DNA of 64,000 nt from an uncultured bacterium (lineage in GTDB: Bacteria > Planctomycetota > Phycisphaerae > Phycisphaerales > SM1A02), in assembly GCA_903919715.1 (NCBI GenBank), contig CAIXJC010000012.1:62001-126000 (forward strand), in the 5' to 3' direction. The position numbers were made by a program, and so were the translations under genes. Positions 28,092-36,239 of the stretch are shown piece by piece. How positions within the stretch are numbered: the stretch's first letter is position 1; each line of letters opens with the position of its first letter. A model generated the notes under the pieces. It was not told where the DNA came from. It made no database searches and was given only the letters and a program-made list of their open reading frames with translations.

Positions 28092-28488
28092 TCGCAATTC
28101 GCAGCGCTGCGGGAATCTCGATCGCTTTTCCAGAGACGTGGTCGATGCATGCATGAACAATATTGAACGTTGCAATCGTTCGGTCATCGATTGATGCGAG
28201 TCTCAGCGCGAATGCGATCGAGTGAGCCGAGCAGTCGACCGTTTCAATTGTCATTGAAAACTCATCGCCCGTTCTCAGCGGGGCTTTGAAGTCCGACTCG
28301 GCGTGGACGATTGGCAAGTACGGTCCAGATTTGAGAAGTGTCTTCAGTCCGCAACCGCACGAGTCCAAGTAACTCTCAATTGTCTCGTGAGCGAGGTCAA
28401 ATGCCGATGCGAAATAGAGCACTCCCGCTGCATCGGTTCTGCCAAGTCGAAGAGAGCTATGGATTCGGTGAAGACCACTATTTGCCAT
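28075..28488 (-). CDS. Hot-dog acyl-CoA thioesterase, probable DHNA-CoA thioesterase
   Basis: 137 residues, one hot-dog domain of the 4-hydroxybenzoyl-CoA thioesterase family. The N-terminal RLGRTDAAGVLYFASAFDLAHE holds the active-site Asp and the long helix. The convergent end-overlap with menC (17 bases) and the need for a 1,4-dihydroxy-2-naphthoyl-CoA hydrolase between MenB and MenA make that the best guess. Cyanobacterial and plant DHNA-CoA thioesterases belong to the same fold, and E. coli MenI is a different hot-dog subgroup. Substrate is inferred from context only. It is transcribed against the men operon. Confidence 0.78.
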   Translation of the reverse strand: MANSGLHRIHSSLRLGRTDAAGVLYFASAFDLAHETIESYLDSCGCGLKTLLKSGPYLPIVHAESDFKAPLRTGDEFSMTIETVDCSAHSIAFALRLASIDDRTIATFNIVHACIDHVSGKAIEIPAALRIAITRAK

Positions 28489-28528
28489 ACGGCAAGAATA
28501 GACGCAGGCGAGCGACTATCTTCACGGG

Positions 28529-29620
28529 ATGCTCGCACTTCTGTTTCTGACGTTTGGGCCAACCCTGTTGGCGCCGCCTCCCGCGGAGGTTGCGATTCCT
28601 CAGGCTCCAGCGGCACCAGCAAAGGCGACCTCGGCGACAACGACGAGCCAAGTGCCAGAATTGCCACCATGCTTCGATGGAATCGCAAGTGACTTTGCAG
28701 CACGTTGCCCGCGAACAATCCGCGAATATTTTCGCTCTCGGGGTTGGATGCCGAGTGAGAATGCGATCATCGAACTCGAGGGCGTCAAAGCCGAACTTGA
28801 GGCAGTTTGTGCGGCAGCCACGATGCCTTGTGAATGGGGGGGAATCGATTTGTATGCCGCGGCTCCAGATCTTGGCAGACTCAAAGGTTGGATGTCGCTT
28901 CTCGATGCAGACAGCAGACGCCTCGAACGATTCAGTCGCCGAATGGAGTCCGCTCAACGCATCGTTGCAATGTTTGATATCGCTCGCATTCTCGCGCTTG
29001 TGCCTCGACTTGATATGCAGCGCGAGGCATCCCGATTTGGGTGGCAAGCGATTCAGCGTGCGGAACAGTTTCTTCCACTCTCGGGCGATCCTGCAATGGC
29101 GGCGAGAATTGGCGATGCGGCGAAGGCGTTCTCTGATGCGCAAGATGCTTCATCGACACGCTGCGTGCAGACCGAGCGAATGCGCTGGATTTCCAGGCCA
29201 GAAGATCGAATTCGAATGGGTGCCGACGGTGCGTCGCTGTATCTCGCAGCGCAAAGTGAATCGGCTGCGATCGTCAGCAAGGCGAATGAATTCCCGTTAT
29301 CGAGATTGAAGGGCGAAGAATTACTGGTGGAAATGCGTTCAGGCGAAGCGTATTTCCTGGCGGTTGCTGCGGCATGGAAAGCGCCGGATGCTGGCGCACA
29401 ACTTTCGGAACTCTCGAATCGTGCAGAGCGCGGCGAATTCGGCGCGTGGGTGGCAGCAGCCAGGCCAGACTTTCTGAGTATTCGCAGTGAACTCAGCCGC
29501 GCACGGTCGCCACTTTCGAATCTTCGCGATACTGCAAAGGTGTTGGGTGCGCGACCGATTGTTGAGCCGACAAAGGATCCCAAGGTCGATGCTCCGCCGA
29601 AAGCGCCTGATTCGCGGTGA
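28529..29620 (+). CDS. Secreted hypothetical protein
   Basis: 363 residues, not recognised. A signal-like N-terminus (LALLFLTFGPTLLAPP) is followed by an Ala/Pro/Thr linker to about residue 45. The mature part is mostly helical with several conserved-looking Cys (CFDG, ARCP, VCAA, MPCEWGG) and a Trp-rich segment near 110-125. The C-terminal tail is Pro/Lys/Asp-rich. There is an ATG with GGG upstream. It starts 40 bases from the divergent thioesterase gene, so they may share a promoter region. No pathway link is evident. Confidence 0.65.
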   Translation: MLALLFLTFGPTLLAPPPAEVAIPQAPAAPAKATSATTTSQVPELPPCFDGIASDFAARCPRTIREYFRSRGWMPSENAIIELEGVKAELEAVCAAATMPCEWGGIDLYAAAPDLGRLKGWMSLLDADSRRLERFSRRMESAQRIVAMFDIARILALVPRLDMQREASRFGWQAIQRAEQFLPLSGDPAMAARIGDAAKAFSDAQDASSTRCVQTERMRWISRPEDRIRMGADGASLYLAAQSESAAIVSKANEFPLSRLKGEELLVEMRSGEAYFLAVAAAWKAPDAGAQLSELSNRAERGEFGAWVAAARPDFLSIRSELSRARSPLSNLRDTAKVLGARPIVEPTKDPKVDAPPKAPDSR

Positions 29621-29636
29621 CAAGTTGAGTGTCATT

Positions 29637-30647
29637 TCAGACGGTCAACGCAGCGATTGCATGCGCGAGTCGCTCCACTGAATGGGGGGCTGATCCTTCA
29701 GCTTTATTATTCACGATGACGTATGCGTCCTTGCCAGCACGTGCAACCATCGCACAGAGTGTCGCAAATTCTCCACGGCAATGAGGGTCATCGTCGACGA
29801 TCCTGTCGAAGGGTTCATAGCGATCGATTGCCTGTTGATATGAGCCGCGGGAATGGAGCAACCAACGCGCGACAAAGGCAGGTTGCATTGCTGGGTCGAC
29901 GATGCGCGCTTGTTCGAGTGGAGTCATCTGCGTGGGATGTGCATTAAAACAATGAGAGGCGCCAGAATTCGCAATCATCGCTGACCACGACGGGCGAATG
30001 AGGAGTCGGTCGCGCACTTCCACCGCATAGAGCACGCCATGCGGCAATCGTCCAAGGAATTCGCCCAGTTCATGGATGAATGCTTCAGCTTCCTTTGCGC
30101 TACGAATTCGCATTTGTGAGAACTGAAACAGGATCGGCCCCAGCGTTTCGCCCAGTCCGCTTCGGGCAGGCTCGATCACTTGATCGATTGCATATGCGCA
30201 GTCGAGCCAGAGTCGCGGCGAGGTTGGTGAGTGCGGGTTTGGATCGCGACGAGTGATCGCGTCGTGCGCCTTCACGAGAAACCGAAAGTCATCGGTCACT
30301 TGTTTGCGTAATCGATCGAATTCTTCGCAAGGAGCCGGGCGATAAAAAGTTTTATCGATACCGACGGTACGCAGAAGTGGGTGGCGCGCGTAAGCCCGAA
30401 GTCCTTCGCGTGCGAGAGTTGACGGCGAAGCCTTGCGGTCCCAGATGAGGCCTTGCCATCCAGGGAAACTCCACGAACTTGTTCCCAGTCGGATGGTGTC
30501 AGGCACTCGGTGCGCGAGAGTGGCAACTTCATCGACAACCGGCGCAAGGCCTAGAGCCGCAGGTTGGCTGGAAGATTTCTTCGGTTGCTCTGCGGGAGAA
30601 TCTTCGCCAAACAAATTCAGTTGATCAGGATCATTACGGCTGATCAT
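29637..30647 (-). CDS. DUF72 (YecE-like) family protein
   Basis: 336 residues. DUF72 proteins form a TIM-barrel of unknown activity. Marks: IRLGTSSWSFPGWQGLIW at about 55-72, the HPLLRTVGIDKTFYRP block, FRFLVKAHDAITR, and, later, VEVRDR and the C-terminal AYVIVNNKAEGSAPHS. An N-terminal extension of about 50 polar residues (DPDQLNLFGEDSPAEQ) is extra; LNLFGED looks like a clamp- or short-linear-motif-type peptide. It lies directly downstream of the DUF486 gene on the same strand. Confidence 0.87.
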   Translation of the reverse strand: MISRNDPDQLNLFGEDSPAEQPKKSSSQPAALGLAPVVDEVATLAHRVPDTIRLGTSSWSFPGWQGLIWDRKASPSTLAREGLRAYARHPLLRTVGIDKTFYRPAPCEEFDRLRKQVTDDFRFLVKAHDAITRRDPNPHSPTSPRLWLDCAYAIDQVIEPARSGLGETLGPILFQFSQMRIRSAKEAEAFIHELGEFLGRLPHGVLYAVEVRDRLLIRPSWSAMIANSGASHCFNAHPTQMTPLEQARIVDPAMQPAFVARWLLHSRGSYQQAIDRYEPFDRIVDDDPHCRGEFATLCAMVARAGKDAYVIVNNKAEGSAPHSVERLAHAIAALTV

Positions 30648-30659
30648 TGCCGAACAAGT

Positions 30660-31019
30660 TTACGCCTGTGTCGCTGCGCCAGCATTTCGAAACATAAAGA
30701 ATGCGGCTGCGACAAGGCATAACGTGGCGTACAAATAATCCCACGTCAGTCGCTCCTTCATGTACCACGTCGCAAATCCAGCGAAGATAATCATCGTGAT
30801 TACTTCTTGAATGACCTTTAATTGCCCAAGCGATAGCGCGCCAAATCCGAGCCGATTTGCCGGCACTTGCAGGCAGTATTCAAAGAATGCAACGCCCCAC
30901 GCAATCAGAATCGCAATCATGACGGGACGATCTTTGAGGTCTTTCAGATGCCCATACCAGGCATAGGTCATAAAGAGATTGGATCCGACGAGCAGGGCGA
31001 TCGTTGTGAAAATGCGCAT
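30660..31019 (-). CDS. DUF486 (DMT-like) small membrane protein
   Basis: 119 residues with four membrane helices. The family signature is clear: N-terminal NLFMTYAWYGHLK, then AWGVAFFEYCLQVPANRLG and QLKVIQEVITMIIFAGF. DUF486 proteins belong to the drug/metabolite transporter superfamily; the substrate is unknown. It begins 51 bases after the Wsp-like operon on the same strand and could be read through from it, but nothing ties it to signalling. Confidence 0.88.
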   Translation of the reverse strand: MRIFTTIALLVGSNLFMTYAWYGHLKDLKDRPVMIAILIAWGVAFFEYCLQVPANRLGFGALSLGQLKVIQEVITMIIFAGFATWYMKERLTWDYLYATLCLVAAAFFMFRNAGAATQA

Positions 31020-31070
31020 GCGATTCTCGCGAAGAGGTGGGACGGAACATGAAGATGACTCACGTTGAAA

Positions 31071-32243
31071 TTAAGTGAGTTTCAATTCGATAATGGAAAC
31101 ATCGTCCGTGTACTGCTCCGCCCCTTGGAGGCCGCGCGTGTACTCCAGCAATCGTGCAATTGGATCGGCGACCTTGAGGGCATCGGTTTGTGTGAACGAG
31201 AGAAACTCGGAGTAAGACCAAACGGTGCCGTCGGGCTTTGGAATTTCGACGATGCCATCGCTGTACAGATAGAGCCGATCGCCATGTTCGAGTGTTGCCG
31301 TCGATTGTTCGTATTCAAAGTCCGGGATGATGCCAATTGGCGCGCCGAGCGAATCGAGTTCGATATGTCCGCCATTCAAGCGGGTTACGAGGGCTGGAGG
31401 ATGGCCAGCGCCTGCCCACGTCAGTCGACGAGTTGGGCGATGCAGCACTGCGTACCAGCCAGTGAAGTACATGCCTCGATGTTCCGTCATCGGAAAAGCG
31501 TTGTTCAATCGCGTCATTACTTTCGCAGGTTGAAGTAACTCACTTTCGGCAAATCCGCCTGTGTGGAGAGCATTACTGACGCTGACGGACAGCAGGGCAG
31601 GTCCGACTCCGTGTCCGCAGACGTCGATCAGGAAGATGGCGAGATTATCGTCGGAAAGTTCGCGCCAGCCGAAGAAGTCTCCGCCGAGCTGGGCACTTGG
31701 GATGAAGGCGCCGCGAATGTTCAAGTCTGGGGCAGCGATCGTTGCTGGCAATAACGACTTGACGTAGTCGCCCGCTTGATCAAGTTCATTCTTCAGTTGG
31801 CGATATGCCTCGTTGCGTTCGAGCAGCGCGCAGTATCCCCTCGAGTGATATCGAAGGCGCGCGATGATCTCCAGAGGATCAGGCAACTTCACCATGTAGT
31901 CATTTGCGCCACGTGCGAACGCTTCAGCCTTTGTTGCCGCTTCTTCCTTTGAAGAAAGGACGATCAGCGGGACAAGTTTCGTCGCCTCATTCTGTCGATA
32001 GTGGAGAACGAGATCAAGACCGTCGATTCCCGGCATCACCAAATCTTGCAAGATGACCGTGGGTTCTAATTTTGAAGCCAACTCCACAGCTTTCGTCGGG
32101 TCGGCACAAAAGTGGTATTCGATTCCCGGCTGACTCGCGCAGATTCGCCGAACAGCCTCGCCGATCATCGCTTGGTCGTCAACGAGAAGGACTACTACGC
32201 GTGCATTTGAAAGAGTGGTCGATGATTGAGTTGGGTCGGACAT
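31071..32243 (-). CDS. WspR-like receiver fused to SpoIIE/PP2C serine phosphatase (output of Wsp-like system)
   Basis: 390 residues. The receiver (about 16-130) has VDDQAMIGEAVRR with acidic pocket, phospho-acceptor Asp67 in ILQDLVMPG, and SSKEE and MVKLPDP; this run is close to the receiver of Pseudomonas WspR as I remember it, including the downstream RYHSRGY and RNEAYRQL linker helix. Instead of GGDEF, residues ~170-388 form a PP2C/SpoIIE phosphatase with metal-binding Asp189 (GGDFFGW), Asp207 (IDVCGHGVGPAL) and Asp380/381 (YTDDVSI). Such phosphatases act on anti-anti-sigma or STAS proteins. It is last in the operon, 22 bases after cheB. Phosphorylation by the CheA homologue should switch it. 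Confidence 0.9.
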   Translation of the reverse strand: MSDPTQSSTTLSNARVVVLLVDDQAMIGEAVRRICASQPGIEYHFCADPTKAVELASKLEPTVILQDLVMPGIDGLDLVLHYRQNEATKLVPLIVLSSKEEAATKAEAFARGANDYMVKLPDPLEIIARLRYHSRGYCALLERNEAYRQLKNELDQAGDYVKSLLPATIAAPDLNIRGAFIPSAQLGGDFFGWRELSDDNLAIFLIDVCGHGVGPALLSVSVSNALHTGGFAESELLQPAKVMTRLNNAFPMTEHRGMYFTGWYAVLHRPTRRLTWAGAGHPPALVTRLNGGHIELDSLGAPIGIIPDFEYEQSTATLEHGDRLYLYSDGIVEIPKPDGTVWSYSEFLSFTQTDALKVADPIARLLEYTRGLQGAEQYTDDVSIIELKLT

Positions 32244-32265
32244 TCTTCCCGAAGGTTACGGGGAA

Positions 32266-33324
32266 TCAGCGATGTTGCCCAAGGTTTGCAAATCGTGAGT
32301 GCAGAATTCGACTTGCAGCAGCACCGATCTGGTCGAGTGGCAGAATCTCCGAAGCTCCGCCCATTTCCACGGCTGAGCCAGGCATTCCCCACACCACGCT
32401 CGTCGCTTGATCTTGAGCGATCGTGTGCCAACCTGAATCACGAAGCGAACGCATTCCTTGCGCTCCGTCACGGCCCATACCGGTGAGGAGTATCGCAACA
32501 CTCGGCGTGATTCGCTCTTGGACGACGCTCGCGAAGAAGACATCAACGCTTGGCCTGAAAATTTGATCGAGAGGGTCAGCCACATATCGCACGCATCCGT
32601 TTTGAACGACGAGATGGTCGGCCGTTGAGGCGACGACGATCGCCCCTAGACGCAACGCTTCGCCATGAACGCCCACAGTGACTGGTCTCTTGATCTCGCC
32701 AGTCAGCCACTGTGCGAGACCAGGTGCGTATGCGACATCGATATGTTGCACGATGACGACGCAGCATGGTGGCGCTGTTGCGAGTGCTCGCAGAACAACG
32801 GCGAGTGCATGTGGTCCGCCAGTTGATGATCCGATTGCGACGAGTGGAAGATTTGTCAGTCCAGCTGCTTTCGAGGTCGACGTTGGCCGGTTGACCACAA
32901 TGGTTTGCGGCATGGTCCGACTGATTTGTACAGCTGTCGCGGCGAGTGCAACCCGCGCTTTGCGGGCGAGTGCATCGACACCTAGAACGGTTCCGTTTGG
33001 ACCCAGTGTTGGTGTGTGGACAGCATCGATCGCCCCTGCACTCAGGGCTTCATATACGAGCGCAAGATTTCCTTCAATCGTGCTCGTCACAACGAGGACC
33101 GGACATGGGTATTGCTTCATGATCGCGCGTGTCGCAACTGCACCATCCATGATCGGCATCACCATGTCCATGAGGAGTAGATCTGGTCGATCGTCCTTAC
33201 ATTTTTGAACCGCTTCACGTCCGTCGGCCGCGACCCACGCCACTGATGCTCCAGGGATTTGACCGATTGCGTGGCGAAGAATTTCTTGCGCCATGCGCAG
33301 GTCATTGACAATGGCGATGCGCAT
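32266..33324 (-). CDS. CheB/WspF-like protein-glutamate methylesterase
   Basis: 352 residues. Receiver (about 1-120, acceptor Asp in LLLMDMVMPIMDG) linked to a CheB catalytic domain (about 155-345) with Ser in AIGSSTGGPHAL, His in IVQHIDVAYAPG and Asp in LLTGMGRDGAQG. Removes methyl groups from the MCP, resetting its sensitivity, under control of phosphorylation by the CheA homologue. Its ATG shares one base with the stop of the CheA gene. The place in the operon corresponds to wspF. Confidence 0.94.
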   Translation of the reverse strand: MRIAIVNDLRMAQEILRHAIGQIPGASVAWVAADGREAVQKCKDDRPDLLLMDMVMPIMDGAVATRAIMKQYPCPVLVVTSTIEGNLALVYEALSAGAIDAVHTPTLGPNGTVLGVDALARKARVALAATAVQISRTMPQTIVVNRPTSTSKAAGLTNLPLVAIGSSTGGPHALAVVLRALATAPPCCVVIVQHIDVAYAPGLAQWLTGEIKRPVTVGVHGEALRLGAIVVASTADHLVVQNGCVRYVADPLDQIFRPSVDVFFASVVQERITPSVAILLTGMGRDGAQGMRSLRDSGWHTIAQDQATSVVWGMPGSAVEMGGASEILPLDQIGAAASRILHSRFANLGQHR

Positions 33325-35627
33325 CAGACAGCAGCCCCGATGAGATCGGAGATCGTCTGGAGAAACGATTGATCTTGAAAAGACCCTTTCGTGAGATATG
33401 CCGAGGCTCCGGCCTCGAGTCCTGCGAGTCGATCTTCTTCTCGATCTTTGTAACTCACAATCACAATCGGCAACATTTCGTATCGTCGATCCGCACGTAT
33501 TTTTCGCACCAATTCGATGCCGTTCATGCGCGGCATATCAACGTCGCTCACCACGAGGTCGTACTTCATCTTCTGCACAGCGTTCCACCCATCCATTCCA
33601 TCGACGGCTGTATCGACGGCATAGCCCGCACGAAGCAGCATCTGCCGCTCGACTTCTCGCACGGTGATCGAATCTTCGACCACCAAGACACGGCGCTGTT
33701 TTCGCTTGCTGCTCGTTGATCGTCCTTCGTCACCGCGCAACTTGCCTTGCTCGAGCAGTTGGAGCGCTGACTGAACAAGATCCTCCGCGTCCAAGATGAG
33801 CAGGAGGTCGCCGTTCTCGCGGATACTCGCAGCATCAACGTGAGCGATATCTCCAAATCGTCCATCCAATCGACGAACGACGAGGTCTTCTTCACCTAAG
33901 AATGAATCGACGACGAATCCAACAGTACGGGCTCCTGCGAGAACGCTGACGACAGAGAGTTCTTCTGCGTGGTCCGTCTGTGATGTCGACTTGAGCTCCA
34001 ATATTTCCATCGCATGAACGAGGCCGACGGTCTCGCCGCGAATAACGGTCGTGAGTCGCCCTTCAACCGTCTTTAAATCGCTTCGAGCAATTCGATCGAT
34101 TCGTTCGAGTCGCGATAGCGCAAGCGCATATGTTTCGCCAGCAATCGAAATGACGGCGGCGCGAACGACGGAAAGCGTCACGGGAAGGCGCATCGCGAAA
34201 GATGTTCCAGCAGGGCTTGAACGAACTGCGATGGATCCACCCACGGAATGCGCCATCGACTGCACGACATCTAATCCGACTCCGCGTCCCGAAATATCTG
34301 TGACCGTTGCAGCCGTAGAGAAACCAGGCAAGAAGAGAAAGTCGAAGAGTTCCGCATCGCCCAATGTTTCGACGATCTCCGGAGCGGAGAGTTTTTTGGA
34401 AACGATTCGCGCACGGAGATTCGCTCGGTCGATTCCACGCCCGTCTTCGCGAACTTCAACGATCAAGCTTCCCGCGTGATGCCGCGCCTCGACACGTAAG
34501 GTGGCCTGTCGGGGCTTGCCAACTGCGACTCTTTCGTCTGGAGATTCGATGCCATGATCGATCGCATTGCGAACGAGATGCCCAAGCGGTGCTTCAAGTT
34601 GGCGAAGAATCTCACGGTCTACTGGAACGTGTTCGCCAGCGAGAACGAGGCGAACTTCTTTCCCAAGGGTTCGTGCGACGTCGCGAACAGAGCGAGACAA
34701 TCCGCCACACGCATCTCCGAATGGGCGCATGCGGCTTGAGACTGCTTCGTTGTGCAGTGCGCTCGCGAGTTCTTCGCCGCGCCGAAGGTGATCCTCAACT
34801 TGGCGCAGTGCGTCCTCGAGTGCGTCACGACTCACACTCACCGCATTCATCGCTTCGCCTGCCTTGCGGCCGTTCAATTGCAACGAATCGAGTGCGTCTG
34901 AAAGTTGTCGTTGCGCGACTTTCGCTCGTGTCAGTGTTCGCCGAATGGATTCCAGCCGACGAGCTTCGACGAGCGACTCACCTGAAAGTTGCAAGAGTCG
35001 CTCGAGGCTTGATGATGAAACGAGGACCGCAGCATCTTGCCCACCACTCGCACCTTGGGAAGCTGGCGCGGGCGTTGCAGCCTTTGGCGGGACAGTAGCA
35101 GTTGGCGCAGGCGCAACTGCCGGAGGTGCAACGGGCGCAGGCGCAATCGGTGCAGGCGCAATCGGTGCAGGAGTTGGAGTCGGCGCAATCGGCGCAGCTG
35201 CAATCGGCGCCGGCGCAGAACTTCCCGCCTTGGGCGGTTGGTTCAGTGCTTCAGCAAGCGCAGCGAGTGGCAGGGCTTCTTGCTGGAGCCACGCTCTTGC
35301 CTCTTCTTCAGTCTTGTGGTCCGCGAGTGAGCGCAAAATGTCGCTGCCTCGTAGCAATTCATCAATGCGAGAAGCCGTCGGCGTTTCAGTACCTCTTTGG
35401 ATGCGAACGAGACACTCTTCCATTGAATGCGCTAACCCAACTGCGACGTCGAGATTGATGATTCGAGCTGCGCCTTTGACTGAATGTGCAGCGCGCATAA
35501 GTGGTTCGACCATTTTCGGATCGCTCGAATTTTGTTCGAGAGCAATCAATCCATCCGACAGACATGCGCAGTGCTGCTGCACTTCAGTCTGAAAGAGGTC
35601 GAACATGGAGAAGCCGCCTAAATCCAT
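33324..35627 (-). CDS. CheA/WspE-like hybrid histidine kinase with receiver
   Basis: 767 residues. HPt domain with phospho-acceptor His48 in RAAHSVKGAAR; the N-terminal DLGGFSMFDLF matches the WspE type. Then an Ala/Pro linker (about 136-190) replaces the P2 domain, followed by dimerisation helices, an HATPase domain (NAIDHGIE, DGRGID, GRGVGLDVV), a CheW-like domain, and a C-terminal receiver with acceptor Asp695 in VVSDVDMP. The attached receiver is the hallmark of WspE. It phosphorylates CheB and the PP2C output protein when the MCP is active. It follows the CheW gene at 35645 by 17 bases. Confidence 0.94.
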   Translation of the reverse strand: MDLGGFSMFDLFQTEVQQHCACLSDGLIALEQNSSDPKMVEPLMRAAHSVKGAARIINLDVAVGLAHSMEECLVRIQRGTETPTASRIDELLRGSDILRSLADHKTEEEARAWLQQEALPLAALAEALNQPPKAGSSAPAPIAAAPIAPTPTPAPIAPAPIAPAPVAPPAVAPAPTATVPPKAATPAPASQGASGGQDAAVLVSSSSLERLLQLSGESLVEARRLESIRRTLTRAKVAQRQLSDALDSLQLNGRKAGEAMNAVSVSRDALEDALRQVEDHLRRGEELASALHNEAVSSRMRPFGDACGGLSRSVRDVARTLGKEVRLVLAGEHVPVDREILRQLEAPLGHLVRNAIDHGIESPDERVAVGKPRQATLRVEARHHAGSLIVEVREDGRGIDRANLRARIVSKKLSAPEIVETLGDAELFDFLFLPGFSTAATVTDISGRGVGLDVVQSMAHSVGGSIAVRSSPAGTSFAMRLPVTLSVVRAAVISIAGETYALALSRLERIDRIARSDLKTVEGRLTTVIRGETVGLVHAMEILELKSTSQTDHAEELSVVSVLAGARTVGFVVDSFLGEEDLVVRRLDGRFGDIAHVDAASIRENGDLLLILDAEDLVQSALQLLEQGKLRGDEGRSTSSKRKQRRVLVVEDSITVREVERQMLLRAGYAVDTAVDGMDGWNAVQKMKYDLVVSDVDMPRMNGIELVRKIRADRRYEMLPIVIVSYKDREEDRLAGLEAGASAYLTKGSFQDQSFLQTISDLIGAAV
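35055..35220 (-). repeat. Ala/Pro linker repeat within the CheA-like gene
   Basis: An imperfect coding repeat of GCxCCx/GGCGCAATCGGTGCAGG-type units that encodes alternating Ala-Pro/Ile (APIAPAPIA). It forms a flexible linker between the HPt and dimerisation parts. The units differ by single bases; no mobile-element features. Confidence 0.7.
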
Positions 35628-35644
35628 CAGTAAAGTTCCATTCG

Positions 35645-36226
35645 TTATCCAATCGCCTTTTTAAATTCATCGAGCAGTCGAACGGGATCGATGAGGCACG
35701 CTGGACCGTGAGTTGTGACCAGCAGTCCGCTTGAAATTCTTCGTGGCGCTTGTTCCACGGTTAATGGCAATGGTTTGACCGACGCACGCGGCATTGCATA
35801 GACACCTGGCACTTCATCGACTTCAAATGCCCACGATTCCGCAACCGTACCGACTGTCACCATTCGTGGTTTCGAGACGAGGGAATTGTTTGCGAGTGGA
35901 AGATCGAGCATTCCAAGAAAATCGATGACAGGCACGACTGCACCCGAACTCGCAGTCAGCCCCCGAAAGGCATGATTTGTTCGGTGCGGAAGGGCGTGCA
36001 CATTGGTGACTCGTGAGACATGAACCACTTGTTCGGCTGGCATCGCGAACCATTCGGAGCCGCAGCGAAAAAGCAAAAGATTGTATTGGGGTTCGCGTCG
36101 TAATACTCGCGACTCTGCACTGGCCTTCGTCGCTTCTGCAACTGTCGTGGGAAGATTCGGTCGATCGAGTAGGCGCGCCATTGCTGCGCGTTGATCGGAG
36201 GAAGTTGGAGAATCTTCAGTGCTCAT
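35645..36226 (-). CDS. CheW/WspD-like adaptor
   Basis: 193 residues. One CheW domain (about 48-188) with NLLLFRCGSEWFAMPAEQV, LPHRTNHAFRGL and the VPVIDFLGMLDLP strand-turn. A 45-residue polar N-terminal extension is extra, as in WspD compared with WspB. It couples the receptor to the kinase. It is the second CheW in the operon and follows the CheR-TPR gene by 13 bases. Order and extension match wspD. Confidence 0.87.
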   Translation of the reverse strand: MSTEDSPTSSDQRAAMARLLDRPNLPTTVAEATKASAESRVLRREPQYNLLLFRCGSEWFAMPAEQVVHVSRVTNVHALPHRTNHAFRGLTASSGAVVPVIDFLGMLDLPLANNSLVSKPRMVTVGTVAESWAFEVDEVPGVYAMPRASVKPLPLTVEQAPRRISSGLLVTTHGPACLIDPVRLLDEFKKAIG

Positions 36227-36239
36227 GACGGAAATCTCT

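Noticed and set aside
34364-35592. Two open frames of more than 240 codons on the plus strand
   Set aside because: They are antisense to the CheA-like gene, whose domains account for the whole stretch; their Arg- or Ala/Gly-rich content mirrors the codons of the real gene.
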